From H111-94 sp034436045 (GTDB taxonomy: Bacteria; Chloroflexota; Ktedonobacteria; Ktedonobacterales; Ktedonobacteraceae), in the NCBI GenBank assembly GCA_034436045.1, contig DAOTVZ010000048.1, positions 1-43,534 on the forward strand: a DNA stretch of 43,534 nucleotides, given 5' to 3'. The notes beneath the pieces were generated by a model that worked only from the letters and a program-made list of their open reading frames with translations, did no database searches and had not been told where the DNA came from. Made by a program: the position numbers and the translations under genes. This document shows positions 1-8,302 of the stretch, piece after piece; within the stretch, counting starts at the first letter, position 1; each line of letters opens with the position of its first letter.

Positions 1-698
1 TCCATAATATCGCTGGCCGGAGTGATCGGATAGCCTGCAAAGTAGCCGCAACCCGCCGCCAACGCACCGGCAACAAGCGCCTGATTACCGTTCAGAACCA
101 CACGGTCTGCCTTCTCGACCGCACCCAGATGATACGGGTCGCGCTTCTTTATCTGCTCTTTGACATAGGTATAAGCGATATTGAGCGCCAGGCCATTCTT
201 CTCCATCAGCGTCTCGTTGGCTTTGCGCGAGCGGGAAAGCTTGGACTGCACCAGTTGCACGATGGCCTCTAATGGAGGGCCAAACAGACCGGAGATCGCG
301 CCCAGCATGACCATATTCTTCGTCTGGAAGAGCTGCACCTGTTTACGCGCAATCTCGTTGAACGGAATTGCGTAGGCAATATAATCGCCCGCCTCTGGCG
401 TGAAATCAGACGGATCATAGACAAGGACCCCCCCATGTCGTAGTTCCTTGATATTGCGATCATATGCCTCTTTGTTTAAGCAGATCAACACATCTGCATA
501 GTCGCCCATCGATCTCACCGGCTGGTCACTGATACGCACCTGAAACATACAGGGGCCACCGAGGATTTCAGCCGGGAAGGTGCGGAACGTATAGACCTGG
601 TAGCCCCAGCGCGCCGCAGCCTGGGCGAGAATATCGCCACCGGAGATGACACCTTCACCAGACTCACCTCCAATGCGAATCGTTACTTCATTCTCCAT
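1..698 (-). CDS. korA: 2-oxoacid:ferredoxin oxidoreductase, gamma-alpha fused subunit (partial, 3' end off window)
   Basis: The minus-strand frame is open from an ATG at 696-698 to the left edge (232 codons visible) and begins MENEVTIRIGGESGEGVIS. Residues 1 to about 190 match the gamma domain of pyruvate/2-oxoglutarate:ferredoxin oxidoreductases (GGxxGEG start, FPAEILGG, later KNMVMLGAISGL). From about residue 200 the start of the alpha (pyrimidine-binding) domain follows: GNQALVAGALAAGC, then YPITPASDIM, the family signature. Gamma-alpha order in one chain is typical of the two-subunit KorAB type, which oxidatively decarboxylates 2-oxoglutarate (or another 2-oxoacid) to the acyl-CoA and reduces ferredoxin. 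The TPP-binding beta subunit should lie just beyond the left edge. An AGGGAG ribosome site lies 6-7 nt before the ATG. Substrate identity (2-oxoglutarate versus pyruvate or branched-chain 2-oxoacid) cannot be settled from this part. Confidence 0.85.
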   Translation of the reverse strand, partial: MENEVTIRIGGESGEGVISGGDILAQAAARWGYQVYTFRTFPAEILGGPCMFQVRISDQPVRSMGDYADVLICLNKEAYDRNIKELRHGGVLVYDPSDFTPEAGDYIAYAIPFNEIARKQVQLFQTKNMVMLGAISGLFGPPLEAIVQLVQSKLSRSRKANETLMEKNGLALNIAYTYVKEQIKKRDPYHLGAVEKADRVVLNGNQALVAGALAAGCGYFAGYPITPASDIM

Positions 699-730
699 TG
701 AATGCTCCCTGAAAAAAGTTAAAACCGCGC

Positions 731-736
731 ATTATA
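731..736 (-). promoter_or_regulatory. Probable -10 element upstream of the 2-oxoacid oxidoreductase
   Basis: On the minus strand a perfect TATAAT occurs 33 nt upstream of the korA start codon. No good -35 hexamer lies at 16-18 nt, so this is a weak call. The rest of the gap 699-1104 shows no coding sequence I can support. Confidence 0.35.
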
Positions 737-1104
737 GACCTGGTAGCGCGGCCTTCTATGTGCAACCCGAAATATTGAGGAGGAGAACATTTCAGAAAAA
801 AGTGCTGTCCTTCCTTGTCGTTGGAACGCGGTAGACATGTCTAAGGGTCGTCTCAATTCCTCCCATAAACAGATATATAACTTTTCCCTTCTACGACATC
901 TCACTTCGCTTCATTACCTCAATCTTCCGCCTTGCCCTTCATTTGAAAACACTGAACAGGGCTATGCACGTAACTGCCCATATTATATCACACACCGACC
1001 ATTGTGGAGATAGGAAAAATGCGTTTTTTAGCGAAGATTGCAAAATCAAATCAGAAATTGGTCATCCAAACTCTTCCCACCCTCTTCACAGACCACACAC
1101 AATA

Positions 1105-1113
1105 TGGTACAAT
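1105..1113 (+). promoter_or_regulatory. Extended -10 promoter of the CAT tRNA
   Basis: TGG-TACAAT lies 11 nt before the mature tRNA 5' end, so transcription would begin a few bases upstream of the tRNA. The preceding bases (AATATGGTACAAT) are identical to the candidate thrB promoter at 10882-10894. The -35 region is poor, consistent with an extended -10 promoter. Confidence 0.55.
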
Positions 1114-1124
1114 GCGCTTCGCAA

Positions 1125-1197
1125 GGGCCCATAGCTCAGTGGTTAGAGCAGGGAGCTCATAACTCCTTGGTCGCAGGTTCGAATCCTGCTGGGCCCA
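1125..1197 (+). tRNA. tRNA with CAT anticodon (probably Ile2 with lysidine; elongator Met possible)
   Basis: A complete cloverleaf is visible: acceptor GGGCCCA/TGGGCCC, D arm GCTC/GAGC, anticodon stem GGGAG/CTCCT with loop CTCATAA (anticodon CAT at 1158-1160), T arm GCAGG/CCTGC with loop TTCGAAT, discriminator A at 1197. CCA is not encoded. The first pair is G-C and the anticodon stem lacks the three G-C pairs next to the loop, so it is not the initiator. The body resembles bacterial tRNA-Ile2 (CAT, read as AUA after TilS lysidine modification) more than elongator tRNA-Met, but identity elements cannot be settled by eye. Confidence 0.93.
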
Positions 1198-1622
1198 CTC
1201 TTCACCCTTCATAATGTATATGTATACTGCACAGCAGGCAAGGTAAACCAGAAAATCGGGTCTGACCCAGGCATACTTTGCACTCCCACCTGACCATGAT
1301 GTTGCTCAATAACCATTTTGCTCACATAGATGCTACCTTAATACAACAACTTCTCTTCTGGTACGTGTGATAGACCCACCAGCAAGACAAAGCGGTACAT
1401 CCAGTACAAACCTTTCGCAATGCGGGTGGTCAATGGAGTAACAGAATAAGTATCTCTCTTAAGGAAAAATGACATCAATTGCAACGCCACAGTCCTAGAA
1501 AAACGTGGAATATGGCATGTTCCCCTCTCGTTTTCTACAATAGAAGGGGCAAATGAAAGTTATGCATCGTTTAGCATGGAACAGAAAATATATCTCTGCT
1601 AAGGCAGGGAAGGAAAAGAGAC
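1198..1622. other. Intergenic region between the CAT tRNA and the NADH dehydrogenase gene
   Basis: No supported gene. A candidate -10 TACAAT on the plus strand at 1537-1542 may serve the downstream dehydrogenase gene; no clear -35 accompanies it. Confidence 0.4.
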
Positions 1623-2975
1623 ATGCCACATCTCTCTGCTAACATGGGTACACAGACACCCAATGAACATAAAAAGCCGCATGTGGTCATTCTTGGGGCC
1701 GGTTTTGGTGGTCTTGAGGCAGCACGCGCTTTGCGTACTGCACCCGTTATAGTCACAGTGATTGATCGCAACAACCATCATCTGTTCCAGCCGTTACTCT
1801 ACCAGGTGGCAACGGCTGGCCTCTCACCAGCCGACATCTCGTCACCCATTCGCCATATTCTACACAAGCAGCAGAACACATCCGTCATGATGGGTACAGT
1901 CATCGGGATCGACACACAACAACAGACAGTTCAGTTGCGAGATCGCGTGATACCGTATGACTATCTCATTGTGGCAACCGGTGCCAGCCACAGTTACTTC
2001 GGGCATGACGAATGGGCACCTTACGCGCCCGGCCTCAAATCGATAGTTGACGCCACTGCCATTCGCCGCAAGATTCTACTTGCCTTTGAGCAGGCCGAAG
2101 TAGAGAGTGACGCGGAGCGGCGAAAGGCGCTGCTCACCTTTGTGCTGGTGGGAGCAGGGCCAACCGGCGTTGAAATGGCCGGTGCCATTGCCGAACTGGC
2201 TCATAAAGCGCTGGCTTCCGATTTCAGAAACATCGATCCAACATCGGCACGCATCATATTAATTGAGGCAATGCCCAGAATTCTGGCCACATTCCCCGCA
2301 TCGCTGGTTCGCAAAGCCCGCAAAGCTCTCACCGACCTGGGTGTAGAGATATTGACGGGTAGCCCTGTCACCAGGATTGATGATGAAGGAGTGACGATAG
2401 GTGAGCAGCACATTGCGGCAAAAACTGTCATCTGGACGGCAGGCGTCGCCGCTTCACCCGCCGGACAATGGCTACATGCAGAGATTGACCGGGCCGGGCG
2501 CGTGAAAGTTGACGACCATCTGGCGCTGCCAGGGCACCCCAACGTGTTTGTCATCGGCGACACCGCCAGCGTCAACCAGAACGGTAAGCCATTACCGGGT
2601 GTCGCGCCCGTCGCCATGCAAGAGGGACGTTACGTCGCCAGATTGATTCGGGCCAGCGTGGAAGGTAAAGCCCAACCGGCTCCTTTCCACTACATCAACA
2701 AAGGGAACCTCGCCACAGTCGGACGCTCGTTCGGCATCGCCGACTTTGGTTTCTTGCGCCTGTATGGCTTTATTGGCTGGTGCATCTGGCTCACCGTTCA
2801 CATCTTCTTCCTGATTGGTTTCCGCAATCGCGTAGTGGTCATGTTTCAGTGGGCCTGGGCTTATCTAACCTTCCAGCGTGGCGCACGTCTCATCACCTTT
2901 GAATCGTGTCAGCACACCGAACCAACAAAAGCGGAGAAAGAACGTGTCATACTATCAAGCGAGCCGCGTGGGTAA
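1623..2975 (+). CDS. ndh: Type II NADH:quinone oxidoreductase (NDH-2)
   Basis: 450 residues, normal for single-subunit NDH-2, which passes electrons from NADH through FAD to the membrane quinone pool without pumping protons. The N-terminal Rossmann motif VVILGAGFGGLEAAR (about residues 21-35) binds FAD. A second GxGxxG motif, VLVGAGPTGVEMAG (about 177-190), binds NADH. NVFVIGDTAS near residue 308 is the FAD-ribityl motif and is followed by the quinone-site region around APVAMQEGRYVA. The C-terminal tail has a hydrophobic stretch (YGFIGWCIWLTVHIFFLIGF) followed by basic residues, as in the membrane-anchoring helices of the family. A purine-rich ribosome site precedes the first ATG; an alternative ATG seven codons later is possible. 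It stands alone; no other respiratory genes are next to it. Confidence 0.9.
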   Translation: MPHLSANMGTQTPNEHKKPHVVILGAGFGGLEAARALRTAPVIVTVIDRNNHHLFQPLLYQVATAGLSPADISSPIRHILHKQQNTSVMMGTVIGIDTQQQTVQLRDRVIPYDYLIVATGASHSYFGHDEWAPYAPGLKSIVDATAIRRKILLAFEQAEVESDAERRKALLTFVLVGAGPTGVEMAGAIAELAHKALASDFRNIDPTSARIILIEAMPRILATFPASLVRKARKALTDLGVEILTGSPVTRIDDEGVTIGEQHIAAKTVIWTAGVAASPAGQWLHAEIDRAGRVKVDDHLALPGHPNVFVIGDTASVNQNGKPLPGVAPVAMQEGRYVARLIRASVEGKAQPAPFHYINKGNLATVGRSFGIADFGFLRLYGFIGWCIWLTVHIFFLIGFRNRVVVMFQWAWAYLTFQRGARLITFESCQHTEPTKAEKERVILSSEPRG

Positions 2976-3067
2976 CATACTGAAACTTCTGCTACAGGCA
3001 AAGCGTGTGGAGTATATAACGCATATTCACTACTAGCAACACCCAATAGCAAGGTGGGAGAAGAGCA

Positions 3068-3709
3068 ATGCAAGCACCAAGAAACGAAAAGCAGGCACGC
3101 ACGCAAACAGCGACTCAGACACGTCCTCATGAACGTATCGAGGGACAGCCACAGTTTCAGCAACGCTCCTATGAAATTCAAGCCTACGGTCAGCAACATT
3201 TTGTGCCACTTGGTCTCCCCGCAGAGACCGTGCAGAGGAATGTTGCCCTATTGAATCAGCTACTTGCCGATTCGATCACCCTCTACAACCTGTACAAGAA
3301 GCATCACTGGCAGGTTGCCGGGCCGACCTTCTATCAACTTCACCTCTTGCTCGACAAACATGCCGAGGAGATTGAGAAGACAATAGACCTGCTCGCGGAG
3401 CGTATCCAGATGCTCGGTGGCGTCTCTATCAGCATGCCCTTCGATGTGGTGGAGATGACCAGAATCGAACGCCCACCCAAAGGCGAGGAAGATATTCCGG
3501 CCATGCTGGCACGCACCGCTAATGCGCATGCTACACTTATTAGTGAGATACGTGAGGCGATTGAGGTCACGAATCAAAATAAAGACTACGGCACCAATGA
3601 TATGCTCATGTCTGATATATTGCGTACCCACGAGATGCACCTGTGGTTCATCTCTCAGCACCTTGTTGATACTCCACTTGTGCTGGGCGATGGGCAGAGC
3701 AAGCCCTAA
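3068..3709 (+). CDS. dps: Dps-like DNA-binding ferritin
   Basis: 213 residues. The core (about 45-205) is a Dps four-helix ferritin: it binds and oxidises Fe(II) with peroxide at the dimer interface and protects DNA. The ferroxidase set His80, His92, Asp96, Asp107 and Glu111 has exactly the spacing of the E. coli Dps residues His51, His63, Asp67, Asp78 and Glu82, within the signature KKHHWQVAGPTFYQLH. The N-terminal tail of about 40 residues is rich in Gln, Arg, Lys and His and is probably disordered; such basic tails bind DNA in other Dps proteins (inference). A GGTGGGAG/GAAG ribosome site precedes the ATG. It is transcribed alone and is followed by an 11-bp hairpin. Confidence 0.92.
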   Translation: MQAPRNEKQARTQTATQTRPHERIEGQPQFQQRSYEIQAYGQQHFVPLGLPAETVQRNVALLNQLLADSITLYNLYKKHHWQVAGPTFYQLHLLLDKHAEEIEKTIDLLAERIQMLGGVSISMPFDVVEMTRIERPPKGEEDIPAMLARTANAHATLISEIREAIEVTNQNKDYGTNDMLMSDILRTHEMHLWFISQHLVDTPLVLGDGQSKP

Positions 3710-3718
3710 CATCCCCTG

Positions 3719-3756
3719 GTCATAGGCCGGTGTCAGCCCCTGCATCGGCCTATGAC
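3719..3756 (+). terminator. Hairpin after dps, without U tract
   Basis: Perfect 11-bp stem GTCATAGGCCG / CGGCCTATGAC with a 16-nt loop that can extend by a G-T and a T-A pair, starting 10 nt after the dps stop. No run of T follows, so termination would not be of the classical intrinsic type. Confidence 0.5.
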
Positions 3757-3844
3757 GAGCTTCAAATGCCAATACTGTCCATACCATGATACCCGCGCAT
3801 GAGTCACAAGCTGATATTCCTCGTAGCAGAGCCAGTTGCAATAT

Positions 3845-3852
3845 GCTATAAT
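3845..3852 (+). promoter_or_regulatory. Extended -10 promoter of obgE (only -10 marked)
   Basis: TGC-TATAAT (TATAAT at 3847-3852) lies 52 nt upstream of the obgE start; the -35 region is weak. It fits the extended -10 pattern seen elsewhere in the window. Confidence 0.55.
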
Positions 3853-3904
3853 GCACGTCACTGTTACTAAAAATTTCAAGTGCAAGAGGACATAGAGACA
3901 GGCA

Positions 3905-5212
3905 ATGACTACGTTTTACGATCATACCAAAATTTATGTGAAGGCGGGCGATGGGGGGGACGGCTCTGCGCACTTTCGCCGCGAGAAATTCACGCCCTTT
4001 GGTGGCCCCGATGGCGGGGATGGTGGACGCGGTGGCAGCGTCTATCTGGAAGCCACCAGCAATATAAATACGCTGATTGATTATCGCTACCGCCATCATT
4101 TTAAGGCCGGTAATGGCGAGGCAGGTATGCGTCAGAAAATGCACGGTGCGAAGGGAGAAGATGTGGTGTTGCTCGTTCCTTGCGGCACTATTGTGCGCGA
4201 CGCCGAGACAGGAGAACTGCTGGCCGACCTGGTGGAAGATGGCCAGCGCGTCATGGTCGCACGCGGCGGACGTGGCGGCCTGGGCAACACCCATTTCGCC
4301 ACCGCTACCCACCAGGCCCCCAGAGAGGCCCAGAAGGGCGAGCCGGGCGAGGAACGCTGGATCACGTTGGAGCTACGCCTGATCGCCGATGTGGGGCTGG
4401 TTGGTTATCCCAATGCCGGTAAATCAACCTTGCTTGCGGCAGTTACGGCGGCCCGCCCCAAAATCGCGGATTATCCATTCACCACGCTGGTACCGAACCT
4501 GGGCGTCGTCGAGGTCGGCGATGTCAGTCGCGGCGACGGCTTTGGCTTCGTGTTGGCCGACATTCCGGGCCTGATCGAAGGAGCGGCCCAGGGTGTCGGG
4601 CTGGGCCATGAATTTTTACGCCACATACAACGCACCCGCCTGCTGCTGCACCTGGTAGACGGTGCCGCTCTGGAACGTGATCCCTGGCAGGATTTTCTCG
4701 CCATCAACAAAGAATTGGACGAGTATGACCCGCACCTGGCTTCGCGTCCACAGGTGGCGGTGTTTAACAAGATCGACGTGCCGGAGGCGCAAGAGCGCTG
4801 GCCCGCCTTCAAAGCGATGGCAGAGGCAGCAGGCTATCCGGTCTTCGCCATTTCGGCTGCGGCGCATCAAGGGACAGAAGAACTGATGCGCTACACTGCG
4901 CGTCGCCTGCAAGAGATCAAACGGCAAGAGAGCGAGCAGGTCGAACAGATGGCCGTTGCGCCACAAGGGCCAGTGCTGAGGCCACAGCCGGAGGATGCGT
5001 TCACCATCACAAAGGAAAATGGCGAATTTGTCGTGCGCGGCAAGCGTATCGAGCGCATCGTGAGCATGACCGACCTGGAGAATGAAGAGAGCATGGATCG
5101 TTTGCAGGTCACGCTCGAAAAGATGGGTGTGACGAAAGCTCTCGAAGAGGCCGGTGTGCAGGTCGGCGACGTGGTACGCTTTGGCAAAGTCGAGTTGTAT
5201 TGGGGAGAATAG
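3905..5212 (+). CDS. obgE: Obg family GTPase ObgE/CgtA
   Basis: 435 residues. Essential GTPase that binds the 50S ribosomal subunit and links ribosome assembly to stress and (p)ppGpp. The Gly-rich Obg fold occupies about 1-158 (repeated GGDGG and GGRGG turns). The G domain follows with P-loop GYPNAGKS (167-174), switch II DIPGLIEGA, NKID and an SA motif. The C-terminal OCT domain (about 355-435) ends in VVRFGKVELYWGE. All three domains are complete. The start ATG is preceded by AGAGG-type purines. In many bacteria obgE follows rplU-rpmA; here it has its own promoter and no ribosomal protein genes next to it. Confidence 0.96.
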   Translation: MTTFYDHTKIYVKAGDGGDGSAHFRREKFTPFGGPDGGDGGRGGSVYLEATSNINTLIDYRYRHHFKAGNGEAGMRQKMHGAKGEDVVLLVPCGTIVRDAETGELLADLVEDGQRVMVARGGRGGLGNTHFATATHQAPREAQKGEPGEERWITLELRLIADVGLVGYPNAGKSTLLAAVTAARPKIADYPFTTLVPNLGVVEVGDVSRGDGFGFVLADIPGLIEGAAQGVGLGHEFLRHIQRTRLLLHLVDGAALERDPWQDFLAINKELDEYDPHLASRPQVAVFNKIDVPEAQERWPAFKAMAEAAGYPVFAISAAAHQGTEELMRYTARRLQEIKRQESEQVEQMAVAPQGPVLRPQPEDAFTITKENGEFVVRGKRIERIVSMTDLENEESMDRLQVTLEKMGVTKALEEAGVQVGDVVRFGKVELYWGE

Positions 5213-5319
5213 TGTCAACTAACGCTCGGCGCTATGGCACATTTGTACATACGTATTCCTACCGCCGTGTATGCTTTTCCCAGTTTTCAGCGAGCAGCTA
5301 AAAACGTCATAAAACGGGG

Positions 5320-5349
5320 TTGACAAACATTTGGTTGGTGGTGTATCCT
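5320..5349 (+). promoter_or_regulatory. Promoter of the ilv-leu operon
   Basis: TTGACA (5320-5325) and TATCCT (5344-5349), 18-nt spacing, on the plus strand. Transcription would start near 5356, giving a leader of about 550 nt before ilvB that contains the leader peptide and a terminator. Confidence 0.65.
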
Positions 5350-5463
5350 CCATAACAACGTAACCACTCATGACAGAGCGTTCCGGCGAAGTTGCTGTTG
5401 TAGCCTCTGTCTTCATTCGCGTGAAAACGACAGAATTTTGTAGACTACTTTGGAGCAAGGCAT

Positions 5464-5799
5464 ATGTCGAAAATGTACAGTCCGATTAGAAACGCAGCAA
5501 TGGAAGCTGCACAGGACCGTACTCAGCGTATGCCTTTTTCCATGTCCATGCCTGCTATGTGCATGGCAGCAGCAGCGGCGGCAAACACCATCCTCTTAGA
5601 AACCGGCGTAATCACGTCGGTTTCTTCTTTTGTAACCGCCACCCTCATTAGCCTTATTACTCTTCTTCTCCTTGTAGTACTCGTGGTACTTATTAGCCTC
5701 ATCCTTACCGGCCTTACCGGACTTGTAGGGCTTGAGAGTCTGGTAGGGCTTACAAACGAGGCAGCCACAACATACATACAGGTGATGCAGGGAGAGTAA
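5464..5799 (+). CDS. Leu/Val/Ile-rich leader peptide of the ilv-leu operon (attenuation candidate)
   Basis: 111 codons from an ATG preceded by GGAG and AAGG purines. Residues 61-81 contain 18 branched-chain residues (10 Leu, 4 Val, 4 Ile), including the runs LLLLVVLVVL and LISLIL, and Leu/Val/Gly repeats continue to about residue 96. The stop (5797-5799) lies 45 nt before a perfect intrinsic terminator that sits in front of ilvB. This is the layout of a branched-chain amino acid attenuator, where ribosome stalling at Leu/Val/Ile codons decides whether the terminator forms. It is much longer than the roughly 30-residue ilv leaders of enterobacteria. The product would also look like a single membrane helix, so a true small membrane protein is the alternative. 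The first 45 residues (Met- and Ala-rich) have no family I recognise. Confidence 0.6.
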   Translation: MSKMYSPIRNAAMEAAQDRTQRMPFSMSMPAMCMAAAAAANTILLETGVITSVSSFVTATLISLITLLLLVVLVVLISLILTGLTGLVGLESLVGLTNEAATTYIQVMQGE

Positions 5800-5844
5800 C
5801 GGGAGCAACGAAGCGCCCCTAATCCAAAGAAGGTTTCCTCATTG

Positions 5845-5878
5845 AGGGCCTCCCTAAATCGGGAGGCCCTTTCCTTTT
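5845..5878 (+). terminator. Intrinsic terminator (attenuator) upstream of ilvB
   Basis: Perfect 10-bp GC-rich stem AGGGCCTCCC / GGGAGGCCCT with a 6-nt loop, followed by TTCCTTTT, ending about 30 nt before the ilvB start. Two upstream GGGAG segments (5790-5794 and 5801-5805), flanking the leader stop codon, are complementary to CTCCC in the left arm and could form an alternative antiterminator (inference). Confidence 0.85.
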
Positions 5879-5908
5879 ATCATGATTTTCGGTTTACCAG
5901 GAGGAATT

Positions 5909-7672
5909 ATGGCAATCGCAGCAAAGATGATTCAGCAGACGGGTACAGCAGAAGCATACCCCACCACTTCGCCCGACATACCAGCACGAGAACTGACAGG
6001 CAGCCAGATTATCTGTGAAGCCCTTGAACGCGAAGGGGTAGAACTGCTTTATGGCTATCCTGGTGGAGCAATCATGCCCTTCTATGATGCGCTAACTGGG
6101 TATCCTTCGTTGCACCATGTCCTGGTACGGCATGAGCAGGCTGCCGCACACGCCGCTGATGGCTACGCGCGCGCCACCGGCAAGGTCGGCGTGTGTGTGG
6201 CGACCAGTGGGCCAGGAGCGACCAATCTCGTTACCGGGCTGGCAACTGCATTTATGGACTCGGTGCCAGTGGTGGCGATCACAGGCCAGGTGGCAAATCC
6301 TTTCATTGGGCGCGACGCCTTTCAGGAGACCGACGTACTCGGCGTCACACAGCCCATTACCAAGCACAATTTTCTGGTGCGCAACGCAGATGAAATTGCC
6401 GAAATTATTCATAAAGCTTTCTATATCGCGCGCAGCGGTCGCCCCGGCCCTGTACTGATCGACATTCCGAAAGATGTACAGTTCGCTAAGGCTCAGTATC
6501 GTCCAGTGGTCATGAATTCAGAAGAGTATCTGCGTAGCCAGCAGCCCACGCCGCCTCCCACTTATCTCATCGCGCAGGCCGCTCACCTGATTGCGCAAGC
6601 GCAACGTCCGCTAATTATGGCCGGTCACGGTATCATCCTGTCGGGCGCTTATAATGAACTGCGCACGCTCGCGGAAAAGACCAATATTCCGGTTATCACC
6701 ACCCTGCTGGGCCTGAGTGCCTTCCCCGACACTCATCCCTTGCATATCGGTATGCCGGGCATGCATGGCCCCGCACACGTCAACCGCGCGATTGGTGCCG
6801 CCGATCTGATTATTGGCATCGGCTTGCGCTTCGACGACCGCGTGACCGGCAACGTCAGCCAGTTCGCCCCTCATGCTAAATTCATTCATATCGACATCGA
6901 CGCCGCTGAGGTCAACAAGGTCAAAGTGGCCGCTGTGCCGATTGTCTCCGACGCTAAAGTCGCTTTAACTGCGCTGAACAAAGCTGTCGAGCCGACAGAT
7001 AAGAGCGCATGGCTGGCGGAGATTCGCTCCTGGGAGGCGAAAGATAGAGAACGCCAGAGCAGCATCAGACGCAACGATAACTATCCCGACCCCGTGAGCA
7101 TTCTGGAGGCCATTCGTGAGGCCGCAGGTGATGAGGCTATCATCGTCTCAGATGTGGGCCAGCACCAGATGTGGACGGCACGTTTCTACAAGTGGACGAA
7201 GCGCAACAGCCATATTACCTCCGGTGGCCTGGGTACCATGGGCTTCGCACTCCCTGCTGCGATGGGCGTGAAGATGGGGCTACCCGACACGCCGGTCTGG
7301 GTGGTTGCCGGTGACGGCGGTTTCCAGATGAATATTCAGGAACTGGCAACACTCCAGCAGGAAGGTGTTACGCTCAAAATCGCCATTATGAACAACGGCT
7401 ATCTTGGCATGGTGCGCCAGTGGCAACAGTTCTTCCACAACCACAACTATTCCGAGACACCCATCACGGGACCGGATTATGTCAAACTGGCCGACGCCTA
7501 CGGCCTGACTGGCATGCGCATTACGAGCCGCGCCGACGTGCCAGCCGCGATTCAGAAGGCGATTGAAACAGAAGGTACCGTGATTATTGACTTTGTGATC
7601 GAGCCGGAAATCAACGTGTACCCGATGGTCGCTCCTGGCGCTGCCATTACGAACATGATTGAAGAGGCATAG
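5909..7672 (+). CDS. ilvB: Acetolactate synthase, large catalytic subunit
   Basis: 587 residues from the ATG at 5909, chosen because AGGAGG lies directly in front of it; an in-frame ATG at 5882 overlaps the attenuator U tract. TPP-, FAD- and Mg-dependent enzyme that condenses two pyruvates to acetolactate (valine/leucine path) or pyruvate with 2-oxobutyrate (isoleucine path). Seen: YGYPGGAIMPFYDAL, catalytic Glu76 in VRHEQAAAHAADGYAR, SGPGATNLVTG, the FAD/middle domain, and the TPP motif GDGGFQMN with NNGYLGMVRQWQ near the C terminus. Heads an operon with ilvN, ilvC and leuA. Expression probably depends on the leader peptide and terminator just upstream. Confidence 0.96.
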   Translation: MAIAAKMIQQTGTAEAYPTTSPDIPARELTGSQIICEALEREGVELLYGYPGGAIMPFYDALTGYPSLHHVLVRHEQAAAHAADGYARATGKVGVCVATSGPGATNLVTGLATAFMDSVPVVAITGQVANPFIGRDAFQETDVLGVTQPITKHNFLVRNADEIAEIIHKAFYIARSGRPGPVLIDIPKDVQFAKAQYRPVVMNSEEYLRSQQPTPPPTYLIAQAAHLIAQAQRPLIMAGHGIILSGAYNELRTLAEKTNIPVITTLLGLSAFPDTHPLHIGMPGMHGPAHVNRAIGAADLIIGIGLRFDDRVTGNVSQFAPHAKFIHIDIDAAEVNKVKVAAVPIVSDAKVALTALNKAVEPTDKSAWLAEIRSWEAKDRERQSSIRRNDNYPDPVSILEAIREAAGDEAIIVSDVGQHQMWTARFYKWTKRNSHITSGGLGTMGFALPAAMGVKMGLPDTPVWVVAGDGGFQMNIQELATLQQEGVTLKIAIMNNGYLGMVRQWQQFFHNHNYSETPITGPDYVKLADAYGLTGMRITSRADVPAAIQKAIETEGTVIIDFVIEPEINVYPMVAPGAAITNMIEEA

Positions 7673-7710
7673 TCCAATAAAAGCGCAGCAGGAAATACAA
7701 GGGAAGCACA

Positions 7711-8265
7711 ATGGGAAACATGCAGATGAGTACAACAATAGAGCGAGCAGGACATTCCAATATTCCGCCGGATATAGCACGCAACTATATCTTGATTATG
7801 CTGGTCAATGATCGACCAGGGGCTGTTGATCGCGTGGTCGGCCTCATGCGCCGTCGCCGCGCCAACATGCAAACCCTGGTGATGAGCCAGAGTATCACCC
7901 CGGCAGTGGTACGTCTCTCCATCATCGTCAACGACTCGGAGGTGGGCATTCACCACCTGGTTGAGCAGTTGCGCAAGGTCGTCGATATACAAGAGGTCAT
8001 CTCTCTGACGGCGGAACAGGCCATCACCCGCGAACTGGCCTTGATCAAAGTTAGCAAGGATGACGCCAATTTCAACGACATCATCGCCTGTGGTCTGCTC
8101 TTCGGAGCGCACACGGTCGATGTCACGCCGGAAACCGTCACGTTAGAGATCGCAGGCAGCGTCGAGAACGTCGAGAAACTCATCGAACGCCTGCAAGCGT
8201 ATGGCATTCGAGAGATTGCGCGTTCCGGCCACGTCTCGATAGCACGCGGGAACGAACAGAACTAA
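7711..8265 (+). CDS. ilvN: Acetolactate synthase, small regulatory subunit
   Basis: 184 residues, usual length for the regulatory subunit. The N-terminal ACT domain starts near residue 24 with YILIMLVNDRPGAVDRVVGLMRRR, which carries the valine-binding loop region; the C-terminal domain (about 100-180) includes ELALIKVSKDD and VENVEKLIERLQ. It binds IlvB, raises its activity and confers feedback inhibition by valine. Three closely spaced ATG codons exist (7711, 7720, 7726); a GGGAAG ribosome site favours the first. Lies 38 nt after ilvB. Confidence 0.94.
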   Translation: MGNMQMSTTIERAGHSNIPPDIARNYILIMLVNDRPGAVDRVVGLMRRRRANMQTLVMSQSITPAVVRLSIIVNDSEVGIHHLVEQLRKVVDIQEVISLTAEQAITRELALIKVSKDDANFNDIIACGLLFGAHTVDVTPETVTLEIAGSVENVEKLIERLQAYGIREIARSGHVSIARGNEQN

Positions 8266-8302
8266 CACATCTCAACAATTATAGTAAGGAGTTAACGGAT
8301 TT

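Noticed and set aside
3260..4312. 350-codon minus-strand frame under dps and obgE
   Set aside because: Opposite-strand shadow of two well-identified genes; composition is low in meaning and there is no ribosome site.
5356..5463. T-box or other riboswitch in the ilv leader
   Set aside because: No T-box sequence (AGGGTGGnACCGCG-like) is visible; leader peptide attenuation explains the terminator better.
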